Shown: positions 8,839 to 16,271 of the stretch, piece by piece
Layout of the letters: each line of letters begins with the position of its first letter
How positions within the stretch are numbered: the first letter of the stretch is position 1
Assembly (NCBI GenBank): GCA_964598535.1
Contig: CAZRCI010000013.1
Span: forward strand, 1 to 64,000
Direction of reading: 5' to 3'
Source: JALHMI01 sp964598535
Lineage (GTDB): Bacteria > Planctomycetota > Planctomycetia > Pirellulales > PALSA-1355
Length of the DNA stretch: 64,000 nucleotides
Notes under the pieces: generated by a model
What the model was told of the DNA's origin: nothing
The model's database searches: none
What the model saw: only the letters and a program-made list of their open reading frames with translations
Translations under genes and position numbers: made by a program

Positions 8839-10127
8839 TCTTCCCCTCCTTCATCGGCGCCGCTCGACACGGCCAACTCCTGGCTCTTGCGAATCAGCGC
8901 CACCAGCTTCTCGGCAGGCTTGAGCGTCAACGGTTCTTTACGCCATGGCAGCTTCTTCGCTTCGGCCTCCTTGATCGCCGCATTCAGTAGCGAGATTGCC
9001 TGGTCGGCGTTTAGTTCGAATGCTTCGGGCGTCTTGCCCGGCTGGCCGAGCAACTCCCATTTGGGAAGCTCTGTCGGCCAGAGCAAGCAGCGCGATCGCA
9101 GATCGAGTCCCCGCTCGGCAGCCAGTACGGCGCCGCAGAGGCCCAATGCGGCCAGCACCGTCTGAGCAATCAGATCGATCTTCGGGGCGCTCTTGGCGCT
9201 GCTGCTCAAGGGGAATCGCAGGCGCCGCAGGGCCGGCAAAGAAAGCACCGTTGTCTGTTCGGCGTAGGCGATCGTGACACCACCGGCTAGGTAGAGACGC
9301 TCGCCTTCGTCACCTAGCGGATCGGGCCCAGTCTTGGATAGCGATGGCGCGATGTTGCCGTGATTGACTTCGGACGGCTTTCCGTCTTTGCCTTTGAGCA
9401 CCGGCTTGTTCTTTTCTTTGCGCGCCTGATCGGGATCGAGCGTCCAGTCGCCATTGTTGCCTTCGTAGACCGGCCCAGCTTTTAGTTGAACACCCAGTGG
9501 ATCAATGCGGCTGCTGGATTTCACGCCCAATGCCGCGTCGATTCCGATGATCTCCGAAACGACTGCCCGCTGAAACTTGACGCCGAGGCCGCCTTTGGGC
9601 CCGGTCGAGTCCCAGATTCCGTAAACGAGCGCGGTGGGACACAGCTCGAACAAGGGCGTCGCGTTGCGGAGCGTGGCCCGCGAGATCTTTCGTCCCTCAT
9701 CGGTCTGGCGGAAGAGTTTGCCGTCGAGCTCGCTGTCCCGCAGGATGGCGTCCGCGACCCGATGCGGCGCCTCAAGACTGGTTACGCGGCCAATCGGCTC
9801 GAACAGGCCTGCTTCGTCCGAACCTGGATCGACGATCGGAATGTCGTTGAAATCAACTTCGACGACGGGAATCTGGATTCTGCCTTGATCGATCGCGTCC
9901 TGGAGAGCCTCTTCGCAGCGATTCGCCTGGCTCTGCACCGAATCCAGCAACACGCACCGAACGAGATTCTCGTATCCCGGCACCCGCCGCATCTCCATGG
10001 CATAGACGGCGTCCGCATAGGTTGGCGGAAAGACCTTGTCGCCTTCCCCGCCAGCCGGTTGTAGACGGGTTCGACAACGAAGCGCGGCCCCCGAACGAAC
10101 GGCGTCCTGCAAGTCGGAAAGTTTCAT
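8835..10127 (-). CDS. csb1: Type I-G Cas7 family protein Csb1
   Basis: A 430-residue protein of the GSU0053/Csb1 family, the backbone subunit of the I-G Cascade complex. Family features near the N-terminus are LQPAGGEGDKVFPPTYAD and VLLDSVQSQANRCEEAL. The start MKLSDLQDAV is chosen because family members begin here and an AGGG precedes it; an in-frame ATG 22 codons upstream adds unrelated residues. It is the first cas gene of the operon, 87 bp after the stop of the sigma-factor gene. The coding sequence shows no truncation. Confidence 0.93.
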   Translation of the reverse strand: MKLSDLQDAVRSGAALRCRTRLQPAGGEGDKVFPPTYADAVYAMEMRRVPGYENLVRCVLLDSVQSQANRCEEALQDAIDQGRIQIPVVEVDFNDIPIVDPGSDEAGLFEPIGRVTSLEAPHRVADAILRDSELDGKLFRQTDEGRKISRATLRNATPLFELCPTALVYGIWDSTGPKGGLGVKFQRAVVSEIIGIDAALGVKSSSRIDPLGVQLKAGPVYEGNNGDWTLDPDQARKEKNKPVLKGKDGKPSEVNHGNIAPSLSKTGPDPLGDEGERLYLAGGVTIAYAEQTTVLSLPALRRLRFPLSSSAKSAPKIDLIAQTVLAALGLCGAVLAAERGLDLRSRCLLWPTELPKWELLGQPGKTPEAFELNADQAISLLNAAIKEAEAKKLPWRKEPLTLKPAEKLVALIRKSQELAVSSGADEGGEE

Positions 10128-10214
10128 TTTGGAATGCCCTTTTGATTGAATTGATGGTCCAAATGGTTCTCGCACAACAACGCTGACGTTCATGCGCGAG
10201 CGGCGATATGACCG

Positions 10215-10745
10215 CTATGGCTGTCCACTTGCTCTGCCTTGTTGTCGACGTGTTCTTTTCCTGCGCGCTCGATCAAGCCGAGAGGCAACGGCCTTTGTTG
10301 TCAGTTGCATTCGTTCGGCGATCGCAGCCATAGGCTCACCATCGATCAGGAAACGCCGGATGATCTCCTGTGTGGAAGTCTTGAAGCCCATCAGGGCTCG
10401 CTCCCAGTCCTCGCGTGCAGGCGCATTCATTGCATGACGCGAGTCGGGCTGTTCAATTTCGGTCAAACCGCAAAAGGAGGTCATCGCCGTCCGTTTGCGA
10501 TTCCGGCGACGATGCTCGTTAGCGATGCAGTGTTTGGCAATCTGAAATACAGTTTTCTCGCCCTGGAAGCGCTCGGGGTGCTTCTGAAAATAAACGAGGG
10601 TGCGCAATGCAGTCTCTTGTGCGATATCGTCGGCGTCGGTTCGTTGGAGATGGCCTCGTTGAATCGCATATCGCACGACTTTCTCAAAAGTCTGGGTGCC
10701 CGGAGCGATTAGATCTGTGACATCCGTACGATTGGCAGCGATCAT
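10215..10745 (-). CDS. Sigma-70-family factor upstream of the cas operon
   Basis: A 176-residue protein. Region 2 is visible (DADDIAQETALRTLVYF, then VFQIAKHCIANEHRRRNRKR, a region 2.3/2.4-like segment), and region 4 as TQEIIRRFLIDGEPMAAIAERMQ.. followed by AVASRLDRARRKRTRR, a helix-turn-helix with a basic tail. The start MIAANRTDV is preferred; an ATG 18 codons upstream would include a hairpin in the coding region. It is on the same strand as csb1-csb2-cas3 and directly upstream, so it may drive or autoregulate the cas operon. No anti-sigma partner is adjacent. Control of the cas genes is inference from position. Confidence 0.8.
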   Translation of the reverse strand: MIAANRTDVTDLIAPGTQTFEKVVRYAIQRGHLQRTDADDIAQETALRTLVYFQKHPERFQGEKTVFQIAKHCIANEHRRRNRKRTAMTSFCGLTEIEQPDSRHAMNAPAREDWERALMGFKTSTQEIIRRFLIDGEPMAAIAERMQLTTKAVASRLDRARRKRTRRQQGRASGQP

Positions 10746-10763
10746 GGGATGAGCCCTACGGTG

Positions 10764-10784
10764 GATGGAAGTAGTAGTTCCATC
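10764..10784 (-). promoter_or_regulatory. Inverted repeat just upstream of the sigma start
   Basis: GATGGAA, a 7-base spacer and TTCCATC form a perfect dyad ending about 19 bp before the chosen sigma start codon. In this position it could be an operator or a leader hairpin that limits translation. If translation starts at the upstream ATG instead, it lies inside the coding region. The role is not shown by the sequence. Confidence 0.4.
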
Positions 10785-10875
10785 TATTAATCGCGGCATC
10801 CCTCGTTTTTCCCCTGACCCCTTTAAGAAAAATAAACAGTAACTATAATCAGACCTCTGTCAAGCAGCCAATGGC

Positions 10876-11056
10876 CAAGCCATATCCGTGGGGGTGCGGC
10901 TCCATTGAAGCCTGTTCATTTTCCAGAAAGGCGTGGCCATTTTAGGTCTTTCCGCGGTCAAACGACCACGGCCCCATTGAAGCGGCGCGGCCGGCGGAGT
11001 ACGTCACGATCCAGTGGATGCTTTCGAGGATAAACAAGACGCGGCCAAACTGAAGC
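10876..11056. CRISPR. Degenerate three-repeat CRISPR array
   Basis: Three 36-bp units (10876-10911, 10948-10983, 11021-11056) are separated by 36- and 37-bp spacers. The middle unit has a perfect stem (CCGcGGTC, AAAC loop, GACCaCGG) and a 3' tag ATTGAAGC, the usual form of CRISPR repeats of this type. The left unit keeps the 3' part (CGGCTCCATTGAAGC) and the right unit keeps both ends (CTTTC and CGGCC..TGAAGC, about 22 of 36 bases matching). No more repeats are found at the expected positions outside. The array lies about 130 bp upstream of the sigma-cas operon. The spacing and the polarity of decay support a remnant array; the divergence of the outer units keeps confidence moderate. Confidence 0.55.
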
Positions 11057-11081
11057 GCATGCCGCCTCAGGGTCTCGCTGC

Positions 11082-11566
11082 CTATGGCGGATCGAGTTCC
11101 CAGACGCGGCGCGCATAGTGAATGACAAGTAGTTGCCCCAGCGTCTTGCCGATACTTCGCTTGGCGGCTTGCAACGTGTTGCGCTTGCCGGCGTGAAGTG
11201 TCTCAGCCTTTCGCCTGCCGCTCGATTTTCTCTTCATCGCTTGCAAACGTTTCAGGTTTTCGCGGTCCCTGGCGAACACCTGGCACGCGGCCTCGTACGA
11301 CGCGGTGGTCTTGGTGCAGACGAGAGTGTAGGGCCTGCCGCTTCGCGTTGTGACGTCAGGTCGCAGCCGCACTTGTCGATCATCTGATGGAGATGCTGTC
11401 GGCTGTCCTTCGCCAACCGGATCGAGCCGACTTTGTCAACTTCCAGTCCCGGCATCGTCAAAGGCAGATTGCCTGAGACGCAAACCGATCCGGGCCGATC
11501 GGCCTTGGCGAGCTCTTTGAGAAATTGGCCGCGAAAGGCCGTGGGAGTCTTTGTCGCCCGTGTCAT
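11082..11566 (-). pseudogene. Broken gene: N- and C-terminal pieces of a plasmid/island-type conserved protein
   Basis: Two frames on the minus strand join into one decayed gene. The 5' piece (from 11566) reads FLKELAKADRPGSVCVSG then MPGLEVDKVGSIRLAKDS, which I recall as the N-terminus of large conserved proteins annotated as 2OG-Fe(II) oxygenases. The 3' piece (to 11082) reads GRPYTLVCTKTTASYEAACQVF and a lysine-rich tail, which I recall as the C-terminus of the same proteins. The middle is missing and the frame changes between the pieces. The first codon overlaps the stop of the preceding gene (ATGA), so the pair was once an operon. The family assignment is from memory and tentative; the disruption itself is visible. 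Confidence 0.55.
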
Positions 11567-11895
11567 CGCTTGCGCGTCCTGCCAGGGAATTCAAGGGTAT
11601 TTCCAAGCTTCTTGAATGTGTTCGCCGCTTTCACAAAATCTCGATCGAGCTTGGGCTGATCCCAGTTACTGGGATACATCAGGCTCATGGCATTTAGAAA
11701 CACCTCTTGGTCTTCCGGCGGCTTCTGGAAGAGGTAGTGCAGGAATGTGTAGATCTTGTTCGACACCTCCTGGTTGAACGCCTTCATCTCTGAATCGGAC
11801 AGTTTTCCATCTGCGTGATAATCTTCGATAACTGTATTGCGCACACAGTTCACAGCGATGAGCAGAGCGAGCCGCTTCAGTTCGGTGTGATTCAT
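11563..11895 (-). CDS. Conserved hypothetical protein, partner of the broken gene
   Basis: A 110-residue soluble, mostly helical protein starting MNHTELKRLALLIAVNCVRNT and containing EDYHADGKLSDSEMKAFNQEV. It overlaps the downstream pseudogene by 4 bp. Similar small proteins often precede the large partner in plasmids and genomic islands, to my recollection. Compared with those it looks short in the region after VIEDYHA, so it may also have lost sequence. The function is unknown. Confidence 0.6.
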   Translation of the reverse strand: MNHTELKRLALLIAVNCVRNTVIEDYHADGKLSDSEMKAFNQEVSNKIYTFLHYLFQKPPEDQEVFLNAMSLMYPSNWDQPKLDRDFVKAANTFKKLGNTLEFPGRTRKR

Positions 11896-12164
11896 GATTG
11901 GTCAACTGCTATTGAGAGAAATCTCGTACTCGCAAATCAGCGAAACGGTCGACAAGGTCTTTCGGATCTTCCAACGTCCACAACGACGGCGCGCCAATTG
12001 ACCTTCCCCCCATTCCCGGAACCACAGTCGCGACTCTCGCATAGTGACCTCCCATATAGGTTAGGTCACTGCCGCTTACCGTGCTTTTACCGTGCAACGC
12101 TGCACTGGTTCCTGAAAGCGGTCGCAATCGGGTCTTCACAACCCATTGCAACCAAGAGAGTTAG

Positions 12165-12199
12165 AAAGTCGGGGCGACAGGACGGCTATTGAACTTTTT
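12165..12199. repeat. Internal copy of the 35-bp direct repeat (putative att site)
   Basis: Identical to 2271-2305 except one base. Its first 15 bases match 13294-13308 exactly, including the 3' end of tRNA-Pro. After those 15 bases the repeat and the tRNA differ but share TTGAAC a few bases on. It divides the island into a 9.9-kb CRISPR-Cas segment and a 1.1-kb segment with one gene. The 269 bp on its left, back to 11895, show no convincing gene. Confidence 0.65.
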
Positions 12200-12215
12200 G
12201 TTATTGCCGCTAATG

Positions 12216-13085
12216 CTATTCCGCCGTCTGTATTTGGGCTGATTGGAACTTTCGTATGCGACTAGCTGGCACAGCATCGCGGCAGCGTTTTTCAAACTTT
12301 TCAAGAAGGTCCTTCTTCCAGGAGTCCATTAGATAGAAGGTACCGGCTTGGCTGCCTCGCCGCAGTTGCTTTCTGAGCGGCTTCAGATAGACATCGAAGC
12401 TAATCTTACGCAAAAATCTAGGATCCGCGTAGACAACCCACGCCTCTGAATCTTTGATATAGGACTTGACTCTTTGCTCAAAGTCAATTGTGAAGCCTAA
12501 TCCGCGTAACCGCTCCTCGGCCCAGGCAAGTTCCTCTGCAGTCCTTGGCGACTCGCCGTAGTGGCGCCATCCATCGTCGAGTAACGCAGCTTCGTCGAAT
12601 GGTCCCAACTTAAACAGAGTTTCTGTTTCTCTCCTTCGGGCAATCTCATGCGACTTGGCAACCTCTTGAGCACGCTCAGCTCGATGAATTGCTTCCTCCA
12701 ACGATTCCCATGCTAGCGCAAATGCTGCTTCGGTCACTCGACACTGATGGCAATTGCCCCATCCTGACAAATGACGACGCAGACCTTCAGGAAGTGCAAA
12801 TCCTTCCTCATACGGTCCCTGACTACCGTCGCCGCACAACGGGCAGTAAGCCCGCGGAGCATAGAAGTACGAATCATGCTGCTCTGTTAATGGTGTAGCC
12901 ATTTCGATGATGGCGTCGATTACTTCACCGTGCCATCGATGAAGATCATTCCGTGTGTCGCAATGATAGTAATCGCCAAGCAGATGTGAAATTTTGTCCG
13001 GCATTAAGTCGACGATGGTGCGCCGTGCGGAGTACAGTTCGCTCTTAAGCTTTCGGATCTCATCTTGGGGGGATTGTTGCCACAT
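12216..13085 (-). CDS. Hypothetical protein with a possible zinc-binding cysteine cluster
   Basis: A 289-residue protein. An N-terminal helical segment is followed near residue 80 by YCPLCGDGSQ and near 110 by WGNCHQCRVTEAAFAL, giving a CxxC..CxxC arrangement that could bind zinc. The middle is charged and helical (EEAIHRAERAQEVAKSHEIARRRE), and the C-terminal third is basic (KPLRKQLRRGSQ). It is the only gene between two copies of the putative att sequence. Its codon use includes more A/T-rich codons than the neighbouring chromosomal genes, which fits foreign origin. I do not recognise a family. Confidence 0.7.
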   Translation of the reverse strand: MWQQSPQDEIRKLKSELYSARRTIVDLMPDKISHLLGDYYHCDTRNDLHRWHGEVIDAIIEMATPLTEQHDSYFYAPRAYCPLCGDGSQGPYEEGFALPEGLRRHLSGWGNCHQCRVTEAAFALAWESLEEAIHRAERAQEVAKSHEIARRRETETLFKLGPFDEAALLDDGWRHYGESPRTAEELAWAEERLRGLGFTIDFEQRVKSYIKDSEAWVVYADPRFLRKISFDVYLKPLRKQLRRGSQAGTFYLMDSWKKDLLEKFEKRCRDAVPASRIRKFQSAQIQTAE

Positions 13086-13293
13086 CAGAATTCAGCCCGA
13101 TTTGCGCACAGACCCAATCAGTAAGACTTCGAGGTGTCCGCTTCGTGCAGCGCGGCATCTAATCATTATAGAGGCAGTATTCGCACTCGCGCCTGCAAAG
13201 CAAACGCGTCGGTCATATTTGACCGGAGTGCGAAAAAGTTCAAATCCCGTTGCCAGTCGTTCGCGTAACCAACGACGAGGCTTGAGGTTGAAG

Positions 13294-13308
13294 AAAGTCG
13301 GGGCGACA
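13294..13308. repeat. tRNA-proximal copy of the direct-repeat core (putative att site)
   Basis: Fifteen bases, AAAGTCGGGGCGACA, identical to the start of the repeat at 12165. It spans the last 11 bases of tRNA-Pro and 4 bases beyond its 3' end. Insertion here would keep the tRNA functional, and the downstream repeats lie on the side expected for such an element. Confidence 0.65.
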
Positions 13309-13372
13309 TGATTTGAACATGCGACCTCTGCGTCCCGAACGCAGCGCTCTAGCCAGGCTGAGCTACGCCCCG
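13298..13372 (-). tRNA. tRNA-Pro (anticodon CGG)
   Basis: Read on the minus strand it folds as a full cloverleaf: acceptor CGGGGCG/CGCCCCG with discriminator A, D-arm GCTC..GAGC, anticodon arm CTGCG-TTCGGGA-CGCAG with anticodon CGG (13335-13337), and T-arm with TTCAAAT in the loop. The CCA end is not encoded. It reads CCG proline codons. Its 3' end carries the core of the direct repeats that bound the CRISPR island. Confidence 0.93.
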
Positions 13373-14034
13373 ATGATGTGAAGTTACGTATTTTAACCGT
13401 CCTGGCCTCGCGGTCAACGCCGGTTTGCTAGCCTCGGCAGGGGCCGCGAGGGCCAGAGCAAACCCAGGCACTGGTAGGGGGAGATGCGGCGGGGTAGGGG
13501 GCCTGATGTACCGATTCGACTAAATTCCAAGCCTTTTCGGGCTGCGGTAAAAGCCGTTGTCTACCGGACAAGCTTTTCCCTCTGGCACGGTCCCGGAGAG
13601 CGCGTCTTCCCTGGAGCCATCAACCTTCGGCCCGCGTCGATTTTTGACCCGATGACACAAACATCGTTGTAACCCAGCCGGCCGCCCATAAAATTCCATC
13701 GTACTACCGAAGCGTTTTCGCGAGCAGGGGCCGATGAGGCCGTGCGAAGATGCACATACTTGAGATAATATCGCACGGCCACCGCCAACTTGTCGCATGA
13801 TGTCCGAGCGTATCGGCCGCGGTGTCGTCGACTGTGTTTGGCTTGCAAGCGGCGAGATCGTAGGGCGCGGGCGTGAGCTCAGAAACGTCCAAGGCGCGTC
13901 GTTGCCGGCGTTATTTGGCCACGCCTGGTGGGCAATGGCATGCGACGTGCAATTGCGTGCAATCAAGTGTGTGTGCAATTGTCTGACGTACGACAAGCAA
14001 CAACCGCTTTGGTGCCCTGGGGAGAGAATTCTTG
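13373..14034. other. Long intergenic stretch without a convincing gene
   Basis: About 660 bp between the tRNA and the phosphoribosyltransferase gene. Open frames here are short, overlap each other on both strands and have no plausible start or composition. The right end carries the GGAGAG ribosome-binding site of the following gene. I see no repeat or RNA gene in it. Confidence 0.5.
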
Positions 14035-14688
14035 ATGTTTCGCAATCGCGAAGATGCAGCACGACAATTGGCCGAGTTGATTCGTCCGCTCAATCTTCAG
14101 CGGCCATTGATCTTGGCGATTCCGCGTGGCGGCTTGGCCACCGGCGCCACGTTGGCCGACGAACTGGAAGCGGAATTGGATGTCGTGTTGGCTCGCAAAC
14201 TGCGTTCACCCGATCAGCCAGATCTGGCGTTCGGAGCAATCACCGAGGACGGTGAGGCTTATATCGATCTGGAGTCCGCGGAAGCGTCGGGGGTGACGGA
14301 CGCCTACTTTCATGAGGAAAAGGAGCGTCAATTGCACCTGGCCCAGATGCGCCGCGATCTGTTGCGGCGCGTTCGTCCCAAGGCCGAGATTCGTGGTCGA
14401 AATGTCATTCTCGTCGACGATGGCATCACCACGGGCGCCACGTTCATCGCGGCGCTGAAGACGCTTCGAGCCCAGGAGCCGGCCGAACTTGTGGCCGCGG
14501 TGCCGGTGGCGCCGGAAAAGTGGCTTGGCGAGTTGCGCAAATACTGCGACCGCTTGTACTGCTTGAACCCGGCCAAGCATTTTTGGTCCGTGGGACAGTT
14601 CTATGCGGACTATCCGCCGATTGAAGATGATCAGGCCGTTTACATTTTCAAGCAGGCGGTACGGCGCGCCCTCCGGCACCAAGCTTGA
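14035..14688 (+). CDS. Phosphoribosyltransferase family protein
   Basis: A 217-residue protein starting MFRNREDAARQLAELI after a GGAGAG ribosome-binding site; a TTG one codon upstream is unlikely. The PRPP-binding loop is visible as NVILVDDGITTGATFIAALKTL near residue 120-140, and an N-terminal substrate loop as LAIPRGGLATGATLADEL. Length and motifs fit the predicted phosphoribosyltransferases often found as single genes or next to dienelactone-hydrolase genes. The substrate cannot be deduced. Confidence 0.88.
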   Translation: MFRNREDAARQLAELIRPLNLQRPLILAIPRGGLATGATLADELEAELDVVLARKLRSPDQPDLAFGAITEDGEAYIDLESAEASGVTDAYFHEEKERQLHLAQMRRDLLRRVRPKAEIRGRNVILVDDGITTGATFIAALKTLRAQEPAELVAAVPVAPEKWLGELRKYCDRLYCLNPAKHFWSVGQFYADYPPIEDDQAVYIFKQAVRRALRHQA

Positions 14689-14693
14689 AAAGC

Positions 14694-14999
14694 CTATCCA
14701 CCGGCCAACGCCCCAATCACCATGAACGGTTCTTCCCCCCGGGCAACCTTCTCCGGCAGCGGAGCGTCGATCGGCTCGTTCGACAGGTCTTCCTCACATG
14801 CGAAGAACCGTACGAAAGCGCGGCGGCGCTTGGTTGTATGATCGCGGACCGTGCCGCGCAGCATCGGAAACCTGGCCTCGAGCGCGTCGAGCACCGCGCA
14901 TTGCGTCACCGGCTCCTCGACTTCGAGCGGCGTTTCCGCTTCACACTTGGCCAGCAGCCGCAAATGTGCCGGTAGCAAGACTCGAACCGTGCACGTCAT
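14694..14999 (-). CDS. MoaD/ThiS-like beta-grasp protein
   Basis: A 101-residue protein with the beta-grasp pattern TCTVRVLLPAHLRLLAK..VLDALEARFPMLRGTV and a C-terminal ALAGG. The final Gly-Gly is the sulfur-carrier or conjugation tail of MoaD, ThiS and related ubiquitin-like proteins. Its start overlaps the stop of the BNR-propeller gene (ATGA), so the two are co-translated. No molybdopterin or thiamine genes are nearby. A sulfur-carrier or protein-tagging role is possible. Confidence 0.82.
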   Translation of the reverse strand: MTCTVRVLLPAHLRLLAKCEAETPLEVEEPVTQCAVLDALEARFPMLRGTVRDHTTKRRRAFVRFFACEEDLSNEPIDAPLPEKVARGEEPFMVIGALAGG

Positions 15000-16114
15000 G
15001 GCAGCGATTGCACCTCGACGCTTAGCACCGCCGGAAGATCACGCACGATGGGGAGCCAATGGTCGCCGCCATCGGGCGAACCGTAAATCTGGCCTCCGGT
15101 CGTGCCGAAGTACACGCCGCACGGATCGAGCTTGTCGACGCACATCGCGTTGCGAAGCACGTTCACATAGCAATTTTCTTGCGGCAGGCCGTTGGTCAAC
15201 GCTTCCCAACGGTTTCCGCCCGTGCGGCTACGATAGACGCGCAGCTTGCCGTCCGGCGGGTAATGTTCCGAGTCGCTCTTGATCGGCACCACATAGACCG
15301 TTTCGGGCTCGTGCGCGTGAACCTCGATCGGAAAGCCGAAGTCGCTGGGCAGATTCGTTCCCACGTCGATCCAATGGTCGCCGGCGTCGTCGCTGCGCAT
15401 CACGTCCCAATGTTTCTGCATGAAGAGTACGTTGGGACGCGCCGGGTGCATGGCGATCCGGTGTACGCAGTGCCCCACCTCGGCGTCGGGGTCGGGAAGC
15501 ACGTATTCCGAATTCAGCCCGCGATTGATTGGCTTCCAGTTCGCGCCGCTGTCATCGGTTCGAAATGCCCCGGCCGCCGAGATGGCCACGATGATTCGCA
15601 GAGGGTTCGTCGGGTCGAGAAGAATCGTGTGCAGGCACATGCCGCCCGCGCCCGGCTGCCAATACTTGCCCGATCCGTGACCGCGCAATCCGGTGATCTC
15701 GTGCCAACTGTGGCCGCCGTCGGTCGAACGAAACAACGCCGCGTCTTCCGCGCCGGCATATACCATGTCCGGATCCGTCAGCGACGGCTCCAGGTGCCAA
15801 ACCCGCTTGAACTCCCAGGGGTGCGGCGTCCCGTCGTACCACAAATGCGTGCCGGGCGTTCCCTCGTAAATGAACTTGTTGTCGACCGGAGTCCAAGTCT
15901 TGCCGCCGTCGTCGCTTCGCTGAATAAGCTGGCCAAACCATTCCGTATGTTGCGAGGCATAGAGCCGATCAGGATTCACGGGTGAGCCTTTGACGTGAAA
16001 GACCTCCCAGCCGGCGAAGTGCGGGCCGGCGACGTGCCACTTCTCGCGCTTGGCGTCAGACGTGAGCACAAATGCGCCTTTGCGTGTCCCGGCCAATACC
16101 CGTACCTGGTTCAT
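14996..16114 (-). CDS. BNR/sialidase-type beta-propeller protein
   Basis: A 372-residue protein made of repeated Asp-box motifs: SDDGGKTWTPV, STDGGHSWHEI, TDDSGANWKPI, SDDAGDHWIDV, RTGGNRWEAL and SPDGGDHWLPI, as in exo-sialidases and Ycf48/VPS10-like propellers. No signal peptide is seen, so it is probably cytoplasmic. Sialidase catalytic residues (arginine triad) are not evident, so a binding or scaffold role is more likely than glycosidase. It precedes and overlaps the MoaD/ThiS-like gene, a pairing I recall in other bacteria. Confidence 0.82.
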   Translation of the reverse strand: MNQVRVLAGTRKGAFVLTSDAKREKWHVAGPHFAGWEVFHVKGSPVNPDRLYASQHTEWFGQLIQRSDDGGKTWTPVDNKFIYEGTPGTHLWYDGTPHPWEFKRVWHLEPSLTDPDMVYAGAEDAALFRSTDGGHSWHEITGLRGHGSGKYWQPGAGGMCLHTILLDPTNPLRIIVAISAAGAFRTDDSGANWKPINRGLNSEYVLPDPDAEVGHCVHRIAMHPARPNVLFMQKHWDVMRSDDAGDHWIDVGTNLPSDFGFPIEVHAHEPETVYVVPIKSDSEHYPPDGKLRVYRSRTGGNRWEALTNGLPQENCYVNVLRNAMCVDKLDPCGVYFGTTGGQIYGSPDGGDHWLPIVRDLPAVLSVEVQSLP

Positions 16115-16199
16115 GATCGATTCCTGGTTGAGAGTAATTGGGAAGAGGCATCAACTCTTAACCGTCGAACACACAAGTAGTTCGGCGGCAGGCAAATAC

Positions 16200-16254
16200 C
16201 TCGTGCTCTGCCAATCGATCGTAACGCCAACGTTTGGTTGTGCCAGAGCACGAG
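16200..16254 (-). terminator. Large inverted repeat, possible terminator or extragenic palindrome
   Basis: CTCGTGCTCTG and CAGAGCACGAG are perfect 11-bp arms around a 33-base loop, directly downstream of the small membrane protein gene on the minus strand. There is no U-run, so it may be a Rho-dependent or extragenic palindromic element rather than a classical terminator. Confidence 0.4.
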
Positions 16255-16271
16255 CTTAAGGGGGCTGGCGG

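Noticed and set aside
11909..12151. Minus-strand open frame of 80 codons next to the internal repeat
   Set aside because: No recognisable domain, no good ribosome-binding site, and unusual composition; it could be a fragment of a lost gene but I cannot support it.
2271..13308. An integrase or transposase within the island
   Set aside because: I looked on both strands for tyrosine-recombinase (R..H-x-x-R..Y), serine-recombinase and DDE patterns and saw none, so autonomy of the island is not claimed.
13373..14034. A small gene or RNA between the tRNA and the phosphoribosyltransferase
   Set aside because: Frames are short and overlapping, and I could not find a stable stem pattern typical of an RNA gene.
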